A stretch of DNA of 64,000 nt from Xenophilus sp. Marseille-Q4582. Its GTDB lineage: Bacteria; Pseudomonadota; Gammaproteobacteria; Burkholderiales; Burkholderiaceae_C. Position numbers and translations under genes: made by a program. Location: assembly GCF_916700565.1 (NCBI RefSeq), contig NZ_CAKAKO010000001.1, positions 744,001 to 808,000 of the forward strand. Reading direction: 5' to 3'. Below the pieces are notes generated by a model. The model was given only the letters and a program-made list of their open reading frames with translations, ran no database searches and was not told the origin of the DNA. This document shows positions 46,099 through 54,031 of this stretch, piece by piece (position 1 is the first letter of the stretch; the number at the start of each line of letters is the position of its first letter).

Positions 46099-47118
46099 AT
46101 GAGCAAGAAGCTGTTTCTGGGCCTGGGCATCGGTGTTGCCATGGCCGCGCTCGCGGGCCTCGCGTCGGCGCAGGACAAGGTGACTTTCGCCACCAACTGG
46201 CGGGCGCAGCCGGGCCACGGCGGCTTCTACCAGGCGCTGGCCGACGGCACCTACAAGAAGTACGGGCTGGACGTCACCATCCAGCAGGGCGGCCCGCAGG
46301 TCAACAACCGGCCCATGCTGCCGGCCGGCCGCGTGGACTTCCTCATGAGCGGCAACCTGCTGCTGCCCTTCGACAACCTGAAGGCCGGCGTGCCCACGGT
46401 GGTGGTGGCGGCCTACTTCCAGAAAGACCCGCAGATCCTGATCGCGCATCCGGGGCAGGGCTACGAGAAGTTCTCCGACCTGACCAAGGCACCGACCATC
46501 CTGATGGCCAAGGACGGCCAGATCAGCTACTTCCAGTGGATGAAGAAGGCGCACGGCTTCCGCGACGAGCAGGTGCGGCCCTACAACTTCAGCCTGTCGC
46601 AGTTCCTGGCCGACAAGAAGGCGGTGCAGCAGGGCTACGCGACCTCGGAGCCGATCTCGGTCGAGGCGCAGGCCGGCTTCAAGCCGCTGAGCTTCTCGCT
46701 GGCCGATGCGGGCTGGTCCACCTACGGCATGCTGATCGAGACCCGCAAGGACCTGGTGGAAAAGAAGCCCGAGGTCGTTCGCCGCTTCATCGAGGCCAGC
46801 AACATCGGCTGGTACAACTACCTGTACGGCGACCGCTCGGCGGCCGACAAGCTGATCCGCGAGGCCAACCCCGACATCACGCCCGAGTACACGGCCAAGT
46901 CCATCCCCATCCTGCGCGAGCACATCGACAGCGGCGATGCGCTCACCCAGGGCATCGGCGCACTCAATGCCGAGCGCATCAAGGACTTCCACAGGAAGAC
47001 CGTGGACGCCGGCCTGTTCACGGCCGGCCAGATCAACCCCGAGGCGAGCTTCACGACGCAGTTCGTCAACAAGGGCGCCGGCCTGGACCTGCGCAAGCAG
47101 CTGACCGGCGGCAAGTGA
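46099..47118 (+). CDS. NMT1/THI5-type ABC substrate-binding protein 2
   Basis: A 339-residue paralogue of the receptor at 40060. The signal peptide MSKKLFLGLGIGVAMAALAGLASA is followed by QDKVTFATNWRAQPGHGGFYQALADG and IQQGGPQVNNRPMLPAGRVDFLMSG. The body is conserved with receptor 1 in the pocket regions but diverges elsewhere. ATG 46099 follows a GGAG 6 bases upstream; a GTG six bases earlier is less likely. Two receptors for one ATPase/permease pair suggest two related ligands. Confidence 0.92.
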   Translation: MSKKLFLGLGIGVAMAALAGLASAQDKVTFATNWRAQPGHGGFYQALADGTYKKYGLDVTIQQGGPQVNNRPMLPAGRVDFLMSGNLLLPFDNLKAGVPTVVVAAYFQKDPQILIAHPGQGYEKFSDLTKAPTILMAKDGQISYFQWMKKAHGFRDEQVRPYNFSLSQFLADKKAVQQGYATSEPISVEAQAGFKPLSFSLADAGWSTYGMLIETRKDLVEKKPEVVRRFIEASNIGWYNYLYGDRSAADKLIREANPDITPEYTAKSIPILREHIDSGDALTQGIGALNAERIKDFHRKTVDAGLFTAGQINPEASFTTQFVNKGAGLDLRKQLTGGK

Positions 47119-47174
47119 AAGAGTGAGAGTGACGCAGGGCCCGCGCCCTGCGATGACGTAGCGGTGAAGAGCCC

Positions 47175-48140
47175 ATGACCCAGACGCGCATCCTGACCCT
47201 GCGCGTCTCGCGCCTCACGCGCGAGACGCCCGAAATCCTCGGCGTGGAGCTGACCCACCCCTGGGGCCGCGCGCTGCCGGCCTACGAAGCCGGCGCGCAC
47301 ATCGACCTGCACCTGCCGGGGGGCTTTTCGCGCCAGTACTCGCTGGCACAGGCGCCGCACGTGGCGGGCAATCGCTATGTGATCGGCGTCAAGCGCGAGA
47401 GCGCGAGCCGCGGCGGCTCGGCCTCCGTGCACGGCCGCCTGCGCGAAGGCGACCTGCTGCCCGTGGGCGAGCCGCGCAACACCTTCGCGCTGGCCGAAGG
47501 CGCGGCGCATCACCTGCTGCTGGCAGGCGGCATCGGCATGACGCCGCTGCTGGCCATGGCCCAGACCCTGGCCGCGCGCGGCGAGCGCTTCACGCTGTGC
47601 GTGTTCGCGCGCAGTCCCGAGCACCTGGCCTTCGCCGGATCGCTGCGCGACAGCGCGCTGGCGCCGCATGTGCGCCTGCATTTCGACGAGGGCGGCACGC
47701 CCGCGCAGAAACTGTCGCTGCCCGAACTGCTGGCCGCGCCCGCCCCGGGCACGCACCTGTACCTGTGCGGTCCGGCCGGCTTCATGCAGGCCGTGCGCGA
47801 CGCGGCCAAGGGCTGGCCGGAAGACAACATCCATGCCGAGTACTTCGCCGCGCCCGACGGTGGGGTGGCCACCTCCGGCAAGCCTTTCATGCTGAACCTG
47901 CTGCAGCGGGGCATCCGCGTGCCGGTGGCGGGCGAGCAGACGGCCGTGGAGGCGTTGCACGACGTGGGCATCGACATTCCTGTGTCCTGCCAGCAGGGCC
48001 TGTGCGGCACCTGCGTGGTGCCGGCAGAAGGCGAAACGGCCGAGCACCGCGATTTCTGCCTGAGCGGCAGCGAGCGCCGGCACAAGGTGGCGCTGTGCTG
48101 CTCGCGCGCGCGGGGCGAGGAGCTGGCCCTTCACATCTAG
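47175..48140 (+). CDS. VanB/PDR-type reductase (FNR + 2Fe-2S)
   Basis: A 321-residue reductase in the phthalate-dioxygenase-reductase class. The N-terminal flavin domain (about 1-105) has HIDLHLPGGFSRQYSLAQ, the NAD(P) domain (about 110-230) has LLLAGGIGMTPLLAMAQ, and the C-terminal plant-type [2Fe-2S] ferredoxin (about 235-321) has C272, C277, C280 in CQQGLCGTC and C308 in VALCCSRARG. It would pass electrons from NAD(P)H to the Rieske oxygenase encoded at 38615. This supports a complete two-component oxygenase in the locus. Confidence 0.93.
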   Translation: MTQTRILTLRVSRLTRETPEILGVELTHPWGRALPAYEAGAHIDLHLPGGFSRQYSLAQAPHVAGNRYVIGVKRESASRGGSASVHGRLREGDLLPVGEPRNTFALAEGAAHHLLLAGGIGMTPLLAMAQTLAARGERFTLCVFARSPEHLAFAGSLRDSALAPHVRLHFDEGGTPAQKLSLPELLAAPAPGTHLYLCGPAGFMQAVRDAAKGWPEDNIHAEYFAAPDGGVATSGKPFMLNLLQRGIRVPVAGEQTAVEALHDVGIDIPVSCQQGLCGTCVVPAEGETAEHRDFCLSGSERRHKVALCCSRARGEELALHI

Positions 48141-48227
48141 CATGCCGGGGCTGCGGCGCCGCGGCCTTCCTTCGCCTTCCTCCTTCTTCTCCCGCCTGTT
48201 GTTCTTCCGCCTTCCGACCCACCCCGC

Positions 48228-48950
48228 ATGACCCGCGCGAAGCGCCCACCCGCCGCCGAGGAGGCTGCGCCCTCCAGCCCCGCATTGGCCGCCGAGGCGC
48301 AGCCATCGCAGCGCGGCCGCGCGCGCAAGTACGCGCTGGTGATGGAGCAGATCCACGCGGCGGCCATCGAGGTCTTCGCGGCCGAAGGCGCGGCAGGCGC
48401 GACCACGCAGGCCATCGCCGACCGCGCCGGCCTGTCGAAGGCGCAGCTGCACTACTACATCGACACCAAGGACGCGCTGTACCGCGAGGTGCTGCAGAAC
48501 ATCCTCGACGACTGGGTCGCGGTCTTCGGCTACGAGGACGAGGCCCAGGGCCCGCGCAAGGTGCTGGGCGACTACATCCGGCGCAAGATGAACTTCTCCT
48601 TCGAGGAGCCGCTGCGCTCGCGCATCTTCGCGGCCGAGATGATGCGCGGCGGACCGGTGGCGCTCGCGCTCATGGGCGGCAACAGCGGCCGGCGCACCTG
48701 GCAGGCCGATTCGGTGATCCGCCACTGGATCCAGCGCGGGCTCATGGCGCCGGTGGAGCCGCTGCTCTTTCTGTTCCACCTCTGGGCCATCACCCAGTTC
48801 TATGCCGACCAGGCGCAGCAGGTGCACCTGTTCATGCCCGGCGAGCTGGACAGCGCCGAGGGCCGCGAGCGGCTGATCCAGGAAGTGACGCTGCAGATCT
48901 TCCGCGCCGCGGGCCTGGAGCCGGCCGTGCCGGTCCGCGCGCCGGACTGA
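48228..48950 (+). CDS. TetR-family regulator, RutR-like
   Basis: A 240-residue regulator. The helix-turn-helix lies at about 36-82 (AAIEVFAAEGAAGATTQAIADRAGLSKAQLHYYIDTKDALY in pieces). The C-terminal part resembles RutR/YcdC: LYREVLQNILDDW, GDYIRRKMNFSFEEPLRSRIFAAEMMRG and LFLFHLWAITQFYADQAQQV. E. coli RutR binds uracil and thymine and represses pyrimidine catabolism. Three RutR-like boxes in the locus (39880, 39966, 51506) are likely its operators. A long Ala/Pro-rich N-terminal extension of about 30 residues precedes the HTH. Confidence 0.88.
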   Translation: MTRAKRPPAAEEAAPSSPALAAEAQPSQRGRARKYALVMEQIHAAAIEVFAAEGAAGATTQAIADRAGLSKAQLHYYIDTKDALYREVLQNILDDWVAVFGYEDEAQGPRKVLGDYIRRKMNFSFEEPLRSRIFAAEMMRGGPVALALMGGNSGRRTWQADSVIRHWIQRGLMAPVEPLLFLFHLWAITQFYADQAQQVHLFMPGELDSAEGRERLIQEVTLQIFRAAGLEPAVPVRAPD

Positions 48951-48977
48951 ACCCCGCTGCGGTCCCGGCCGCCGCCT

Positions 48978-49436
48978 TCAGCGCTGCGGCAGGTACATCG
49001 TGGCCTCGACCTCGACCAGCACCTCGTCGCCGGGCAGGAAGCGCGACACCTCCACCACTGTGCTCACGGGCGGCTCGCCGGGGTAGAACAGGCCGCGCAC
49101 GCGGTTGTAGGGCGCGTAGTCGCGCAGGTGGCGGAAGTACTGCACCAGCTTGAACACGTCGTCCATCGTGCCGCCATGGGCGGCGGCCAGTTCGCGGATG
49201 CGCTCGAGCACGCACCAGCTCTGCGCCACGATGGCCGACTCGAACACGTCGACCGACATCTGGCCCGTGGCATAGCCCAGGCCCTGGAGGGCGCTGCGGG
49301 CGTGTTCGGGCAGCTCGTCGTAGTGGCGCACGGCGCTGCGGGTGGCCGGGTTGGTGGCGACCACGCCGCTCATGAAGACGAAATCGCCCACGCGTTTCGC
49401 GGCGGCGTAGCGGGCCATGGGGGCGCCGGTGCTCAT
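48978..49436 (-). CDS. RidA-family (YjgF/RutC-like) protein
   Basis: A 152-residue RidA family protein. Segments FVFMSGVVATNPATRSAVRHYDEL, ATGQMSVDVFESAIVAQSWCVLERIRELAAAHGGTMDDVFKLVQYFRHL (in pieces) and RGLFYPGEPPVSTVVEVSRFLPGDEVLVEVEATMYLP give the trimeric barrel; the Arg and Glu of the active site are R114-like (NRVRGLF) and in LVEVEATMY. Members hydrolyse enamines/imines; RutC removes ammonia from 3-aminoacrylate in pyrimidine degradation. ATG 49436 overlaps the preceding amidohydrolase stop by 4 bases, so it is the last gene of a three-gene minus-strand operon. Confidence 0.9.
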   Translation of the reverse strand: MSTGAPMARYAAAKRVGDFVFMSGVVATNPATRSAVRHYDELPEHARSALQGLGYATGQMSVDVFESAIVAQSWCVLERIRELAAAHGGTMDDVFKLVQYFRHLRDYAPYNRVRGLFYPGEPPVSTVVEVSRFLPGDEVLVEVEATMYLPQR

Positions 49437-50626
49437 GGGTGCATCTCCTCCAGCAGGCGCCCGGCACGGATCACCCGGCGCGCGCGGCCACGCGGGCCGA
49501 TCAGTTCGTATTCGTGGCGGGCCTGCAGCCACAGCAGGTCGGCCGGCGCGCCTTCGTGCAGGCGGCCGTCCCAGTCCAGGCCCAGCGCTTGCGCGGGGCC
49601 CATGGTGACGGTGTCGATCCAGTCCAGCGCCGGCGCCAGGTGCGCGGCCTGCACGCCCAGCGCGAAGGTGTCGAGCAGGTCGTAGCCGCCGTAGGGGTAG
49701 AAGGCGTCCTGCACGTTGTCGGTGGCCAGGCTCAGGCCCAGGCCCGCGGCGCGCGCCTCGTGAAGGCGCGTGAGGCCGCGCTGCACCGGCGTGCGGTCCC
49801 AGGCGCCCTGCAGGTATAGGTTGGTGCTGGGCAGCGCGATCAGGTGCAGGCCGGCACGTGCGCAGAGCGCGAGCGTCTCCAGCGCTTCGTCGTCGGGCTG
49901 CACCGAGAGCGAGCAGGCATGGCCGCAGACCACGCGGCCCTGCAGGCCATGCTCCAGCGTCAGTTCGGCGATCTGCCGCAGGCCGCGCGCTTCCACGTCC
50001 AGGCCTTCGTCCACGTGGAAGTCCAGCCGCAGCCCGTGCTGCACGGCCAGCGCGAAGACGCGCCGCAGCTTGGGCGCCAGATCGGCATTGCGGTACACGA
50101 AGGCGCCCAGCACCCCCTGGGCGCGCTGCACCTCGCGCGCGATGCGCGCGCCCGCGTCCTCGTCGGCGTACACATCCAGCGGCGTGAGCGCGACGAACTG
50201 CAGCTCGATGCGGCCCCGCCAGGCGTCGCGCAGCGCTTCCAGCACGGCCAGCGAGGCGGGCGCCTCGGGCCGGCCCCAGTCCAGGTGCGTGCGCAGCGCG
50301 CGCGTGCCGAAACGCCAGGCTTCCTGCAGCGCACGCTCCATGCGTGGCTGCAGGGTGGCACCGTTCCAGCTTGCGCGGTGCACTTCCATGCGGCGGATGG
50401 CGCTGAACAGGTCGCCCTGTGCGCCGCCCGTCTCTTCGACTGTGTAGTTCTTGTCGATGTGCGCATGCGCCTCGACCGGCGCGCTCAGCAGCAGGCCCCG
50501 CGCGGCTTCGGCGCTGGGGCGGATGGATGCGATGCGGCCGTCCTGCAGTCGGAGGTCGAAAACCTGGTCCGCGCCCGCGTCAAAGCCGCGCAGCACGCGC
50601 GGAATGTGCAGCGCCTTCAGTTCCAT
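49433..50626 (-). CDS. Cytosine-deaminase-like amidohydrolase
   Basis: A 397-residue metal-dependent amidohydrolase of the CodA/N-isopropylammelide group. Metal-site motifs are VEAHAHIDKNYTVEE (H-x-H), HVDEGLD, CGHACSL and ATDNVQDAFYPYG (Asp); E in the HVDE is the usual acid-base. Length is near that of CodA (427). Likely reactions are deamination or ring hydrolysis of a pyrimidine-like or triazine-like substrate. It lies 31 bases after the creatininase-family gene and overlaps RidA by 4 bases, so the three enzymes form one operon with a RutR-like box at its front. Confidence 0.9.
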   Translation of the reverse strand: MELKALHIPRVLRGFDAGADQVFDLRLQDGRIASIRPSAEAARGLLLSAPVEAHAHIDKNYTVEETGGAQGDLFSAIRRMEVHRASWNGATLQPRMERALQEAWRFGTRALRTHLDWGRPEAPASLAVLEALRDAWRGRIELQFVALTPLDVYADEDAGARIAREVQRAQGVLGAFVYRNADLAPKLRRVFALAVQHGLRLDFHVDEGLDVEARGLRQIAELTLEHGLQGRVVCGHACSLSVQPDDEALETLALCARAGLHLIALPSTNLYLQGAWDRTPVQRGLTRLHEARAAGLGLSLATDNVQDAFYPYGGYDLLDTFALGVQAAHLAPALDWIDTVTMGPAQALGLDWDGRLHEGAPADLLWLQARHEYELIGPRGRARRVIRAGRLLEEMHP

Positions 50627-50657
50627 GCGCGGGCCCTCTGGCGCTGGAAGCACACGC

Positions 50658-51470
50658 TCATTTCCACGCGGGCTCGTTGGCCAGGCGCGCGAGCGGGAAG
50701 CGGTCCACCTCCTGCAGCAGCTGCACGAAGCGGCGGCCCACATGGTCGAGCACAGCGGCCCCCTTGTCGGCGCTGGCGCGCGAGGCATCGCCGGCCGCGC
50801 CCCAGGGGTTGATGTCGTGCATCTGCCAGCCCAGCTTGCCACTGGGCGTGATCGACAGGAACTGGTTCTCGGCCGCGAGCTGCTGCGTCATCGACGGGAA
50901 GTTGCGCAGCTGGTCGCGCTGCACGTCGTCGGGCGTCACGTGCATCATGATCGAGGACTCCAGGTCGCCCGCATGGATGCCGTGGCGGCCCTCCTCCTCG
51001 GTGAACAGGCCGCTCGGCAGGCCCAGCGTGTACCAGTTGGCCGCCACCACCATCATCTGCTGCTGCTCGCGCAGGTCGCGCGCCACGATGTCCATGGGCG
51101 CCATCTGGCCGCCATGGCTGTTGTAGAGCACCAGCTTGCGCACGCCCGCGCGGGCCACGCAGGCGCCAATCTCCATCCACAGCGCGATCAGCGTGCTGGC
51201 CGACACCGTGAGCGTGCCCGGGTAGCGCGAATGCTCGTTGCTCTTGCCGTAGGGCACGGTGGGCAGGAAGAGCACAGGCAGGTCGTCGGGCAGATGCGGC
51301 AGGCTGGCCTGCACCATGGCGTCGATGGTGGCCGTGTCGGTGGACATGGGCAGGTGCGGGCCGTGCTGCTCGGTGGCGCCGACGGGCAGCACGGCGATGA
51401 GGCGTTCCCGGTCGAGCCGCGAGAACTCCTCGCTCGTCAGGTCGGACCAGTAGCGTGTGCGCAGTTTCAT
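50658..51470 (-). CDS. Creatininase-family amidohydrolase
   Basis: A 270-residue member of the creatininase (creatinine amidohydrolase) family, which opens cyclic amides or hydrolyses amide bonds with two metals. The metal ligands and active-site segments are LPVGATEQHGPHLPMSTDT (E34, H36, D45), NEHSRYPGTLTVS, YNSHGGQMAPMDI and GIHAGDLESSIMMH. Length and motifs are typical. Substrate is unknown: creatinine, a formamide (as ArfB) or a ring amide are all possible. It starts the minus-strand operon creatininase-amidohydrolase-RidA, 36 bases downstream of RutR-like operator 3. Confidence 0.9.
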   Translation of the reverse strand: MKLRTRYWSDLTSEEFSRLDRERLIAVLPVGATEQHGPHLPMSTDTATIDAMVQASLPHLPDDLPVLFLPTVPYGKSNEHSRYPGTLTVSASTLIALWMEIGACVARAGVRKLVLYNSHGGQMAPMDIVARDLREQQQMMVVAANWYTLGLPSGLFTEEEGRHGIHAGDLESSIMMHVTPDDVQRDQLRNFPSMTQQLAAENQFLSITPSGKLGWQMHDINPWGAAGDASRASADKGAAVLDHVGRRFVQLLQEVDRFPLARLANEPAWK

Positions 51471-51505
51471 GGGGAACAGGGCCTTGGGGTGGGGACGGTC
51501 TAAAT

Positions 51506-51521
51506 TTATCCAAACGGTCAA
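51506..51521 (-). promoter_or_regulatory. RutR-like operator 3
   Basis: TTATCCAAACGGTCAA matches the RutR consensus TTGACCAnnTGGTCAA at 11 of 14 positions, with a perfect right half. It lies 36 bases before the creatininase-family start, overlapping a TAAATTTAT stretch in GC-rich DNA that probably includes the promoter. Confidence 0.6.
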
Positions 51522-51699
51522 GAATTGGGATCGGGACCAACCCACATCCGACTGCGCCGCTGGGCGATCGCGTCGGGCGACCCGCCTTCCTCGGACAGTT
51601 CCGGGTGCATTCCTACACCTTGCGCGGGCCGGATGCATAGGGTGGTGTTTTCGGGCGAGCGCGCTTGCCCGGGCCGACCCTCTTTTCAAGGAGCTTTCC

Positions 51700-51972
51700 A
51701 TGTCCGAGTCCAACATTCTGAGCAGCGGCGACGGATCCCGCCCGACCACCGACGGCACCGTGGGCAACATCGGCGCGGCCGAGAAGTTCTCGACCCAGCG
51801 CAACGCCGTGGGCGAGGAGGTGTCCGAACCGGCGAATCCCGAAGCGATGTCGCACAAGCGCCAGGATGCCGAATCGGCGCGGCACGACGACTCCGACTCG
51901 TTCAACCTGCACGAGAACCTCGACCCGGCGCCGAGCACCGACCCCACGAACCAGAGCCACCGCGACCGCTGA
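51700..51972 (+). CDS. Small hydrophilic protein, unknown
   Basis: A 90-residue very polar protein with no membrane segment or signal peptide. It is rich in Ser, Asp, Asn, Glu and His (SESNILSSGDGSRPTTDGTV, HKRQDAESARHDDSDSFNLHE) and probably disordered. I do not recognise a family. An AAGGAG ribosome binding site 7 bases before ATG 51700 strongly supports the start and the coding status. It lies between the divergent catabolic locus and the convergent metallophosphoesterase gene. Confidence 0.75.
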   Translation: MSESNILSSGDGSRPTTDGTVGNIGAAEKFSTQRNAVGEEVSEPANPEAMSHKRQDAESARHDDSDSFNLHENLDPAPSTDPTNQSHRDR

Positions 51973-52013
51973 GCCCGCGCGCCTCAGCGCCTCGGCGGTG
52001 CCCGGCCCTCCGC

Positions 52014-52847
52014 TCAGTGCGGCATGTCGGGCGGGCCCGCGTGTGACGCTGAAGCAGCCGGGCGGCCACCGTCTGGCGGCCCGCCCGCCTGATCGGCCGG
52101 CGCCTCGCGCGGCACCTCGTACAGGAAAAAGGGCGGCTGCTCGGGCCGCGTGCGCTGCAGCAGTGGCTTGGCCACGTTGAAGACAGGCACGCCGTTCATC
52201 GTGCGCCCCTCGAGGGTGCCCCGATGCGCATGGCCGTGGAACACCGCGTCGATGGGGTAGCGCAGCAGCGGCTCCTCCAGCCGGCTGCTGCCCAGAAAGG
52301 GAAAGATCTCCATCGGCTCGCCTTCCACCGTGCCCACCACCGGCGCGTAATGCAGCAGCGCGATGCGCCGGCGCGTGCGCAATTTGGCCAGGGCCGATTC
52401 CAGCTTCATCGCCTCGTTGAGCGCCTCCTGCACGAAGTGCTTGATCGCCGGCTCGCCCCAGGCGCCCAGCGAGGCGCGGCCGAAGCCGCCCGCGAAGCCT
52501 TTCACGCCCGCGATGCCCACGCCCTCGATCTCGCAGGCCTCGCCGTCGAGCACCTGCACGCCCGACTGCTTCAGCGCCCGAACCACCACTTCGGGCGTGC
52601 CCGACTCGAAATCGTGGTTGCCCAGCACCGCCACCGTCGGGATGGCCTCCGTGCCCAGCTCGCCCGACAGCACCTGCGCCTCCTCGGCCGTGCCGTAATC
52701 GGTCAGGTCGCCGCACAGCAGCAGCACGTCGGCCTCGTCGGCGATCTGGGCGAAAAAGCTGCGCAAGGTGCCGGCCGAATCCTTGTGGACGTGGATGTCG
52801 CCGACCGCGGCGAAGCGCACATGGGTGGAGGACTTGGGGGCGGGCAT
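52014..52847 (-). CDS. Metallophosphoesterase (calcineurin-like)
   Basis: A 277-residue calcineurin-like phosphoesterase with two metal ions. Motifs: GDIHVH (D17, H19), GDLTDYG (D47), GNHDFES (N77-H78-D79), LLHYAP and FHGHAHRGTLEGR. The C-terminal tail of about 30 residues is Pro/Gly/Ala-rich and probably disordered. Family members act on nucleotides, cyclic nucleotides or proteins; no specific substrate is indicated. The gene is divergent from a nucleotidyltransferase-like gene at 53012, 164 bases away, and the two may share regulation. Confidence 0.9.
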   Translation of the reverse strand: MPAPKSSTHVRFAAVGDIHVHKDSAGTLRSFFAQIADEADVLLLCGDLTDYGTAEEAQVLSGELGTEAIPTVAVLGNHDFESGTPEVVVRALKQSGVQVLDGEACEIEGVGIAGVKGFAGGFGRASLGAWGEPAIKHFVQEALNEAMKLESALAKLRTRRRIALLHYAPVVGTVEGEPMEIFPFLGSSRLEEPLLRYPIDAVFHGHAHRGTLEGRTMNGVPVFNVAKPLLQRTRPEQPPFFLYEVPREAPADQAGGPPDGGRPAASASHAGPPDMPH

Positions 52848-53011
52848 GGAGCGAAGGCGGGCAGCCGTGGCGATGGACGATGCGGCAAGCCTGCACCGGT
52901 GCGCCGGGGCGGCTGATCGGCCCGGCCCCGCCCTGCCTGTAGGTGCCGGCCGACCGCCGGTGCAGCGCTTGACGCCGGGCCGGGCCGTGCGCCGCGCCTT
53001 AGCGTGCCGCC

Positions 53012-53962
53012 ATGCCAGCCCTTCCCGTCCCAGCTTCCTGTCCGGCGCCCGCCTCGCTCGACGCGATGGTTGAGCCGTGGATGGCGCCCTTCTACGGCCC
53101 GGCCCTGCGCACGCTGCACGAGGCCGGCGTGCCCTTCGTGCTCGGCGGCACCTTCGCGCTGGCCTACCTCACGGGCATTTGCCGCGCCACGGCGGACCTG
53201 GACCTGTTCATCCGCCGCACCGATTTCGATCGCATCGCGCAGCTGCTGCACGAACGGCAAGGCTGGCGCTGCATGCTGACGCACCCCCACTGGCTGGCCA
53301 AGGTGCATGGCTCGGACCAGGACGGCGACGGCGCGGCCTTCATTGACCTGATTTTCAATTCCGGCAACGGCCTCGCGCCCGTGGACGAGGACTGGTTCCG
53401 CGGCAATGGCCAGGCGCAGTTGCTGGGCGTGCCGGTGCGCGTGATGAAGGCCGAGGACGCGCTCATGTCCAAGGCCTTCATCATGGAGCGCGAGCGCTAC
53501 GACGGCGGCGACGTCGCGCATCTGCTGCAGGCCTGCGCCGAGCGGATGGACTGGGAGCGCGTGCTCGCGCGCTTCGGCCCGCACTGGCGCGTGCTGCTCG
53601 CGCACCTGACCCTGTTCGGCTACATCTACCCCGGCGAGCGGCACCATGTGCCGGGCTGGGTGATGGCGCAGCTGCTGGGCCGGCTGCACGAGGAGCAGGG
53701 CGCGCCGCCGCGCGCCGACATGGCAGTGTGCGCCGGCACGCTGCTGTCGCGCGAACAGTACCTGCATGACGTTTCCCAGGGTTATGTGGACGCCCGCCTG
53801 GCCTCCACCAGCACCATGACGGCGGACGACGTCCAGGCCTGGACGCAGGCCATCGGGGACAGGAAGGCCGCCGAGCCGCCGGTGCCGCCCGCCGGCGCGC
53901 CCCCCGCGCCGCAGGTGGCGCGGCTGCTGCTGGCGGACCGCCCGACAGGCCGGGGCGCGTGA
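53012..53962 (+). CDS. Nucleotidyltransferase-fold protein
   Basis: A 316-residue protein with a minimal nucleotidyltransferase core. G45-G46 in FVLGGTFALAYL and D62-x-D64 in TADLDLFIRR match the GG/S ... DhD active-site pattern, and a third acid is likely in AFIDLIFNSG (about residue 108). VRVMKAEDALMSKAFIMERERYDGGDVAHLL follows, as in MNT/AbiEii-like nucleotidyltransferases where a second acidic helix packs on the core. A Pro-rich tail ends the protein. Target (RNA, protein or small molecule) is unknown. Its partner candidate is the divergent metallophosphoesterase. Confidence 0.8.
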   Translation: MPALPVPASCPAPASLDAMVEPWMAPFYGPALRTLHEAGVPFVLGGTFALAYLTGICRATADLDLFIRRTDFDRIAQLLHERQGWRCMLTHPHWLAKVHGSDQDGDGAAFIDLIFNSGNGLAPVDEDWFRGNGQAQLLGVPVRVMKAEDALMSKAFIMERERYDGGDVAHLLQACAERMDWERVLARFGPHWRVLLAHLTLFGYIYPGERHHVPGWVMAQLLGRLHEEQGAPPRADMAVCAGTLLSREQYLHDVSQGYVDARLASTSTMTADDVQAWTQAIGDRKAAEPPVPPAGAPPAPQVARLLLADRPTGRGA

Positions 53963-53964
53963 AA

Positions 53965-54011
53965 GAGAAAAGAGAGAAAAGCCGGCGCGGGCATGCCCCG
54001 CTTTCGCCGGC
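53965..54011 (-). terminator. Rho-independent terminator of the LysR gene
   Basis: GCCGGCG (53981-53987) and CGCCGGC (54005-54011) form the outer stem, with an inner GC-rich stem. On the minus strand the hairpin is followed by a long TTTTCTCTCTTTTCTC run, and it lies 21 bases after the LysR stop. Confidence 0.8.
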
Positions 54012-54031
54012 CAGGGCGGCGTTCACCACGC

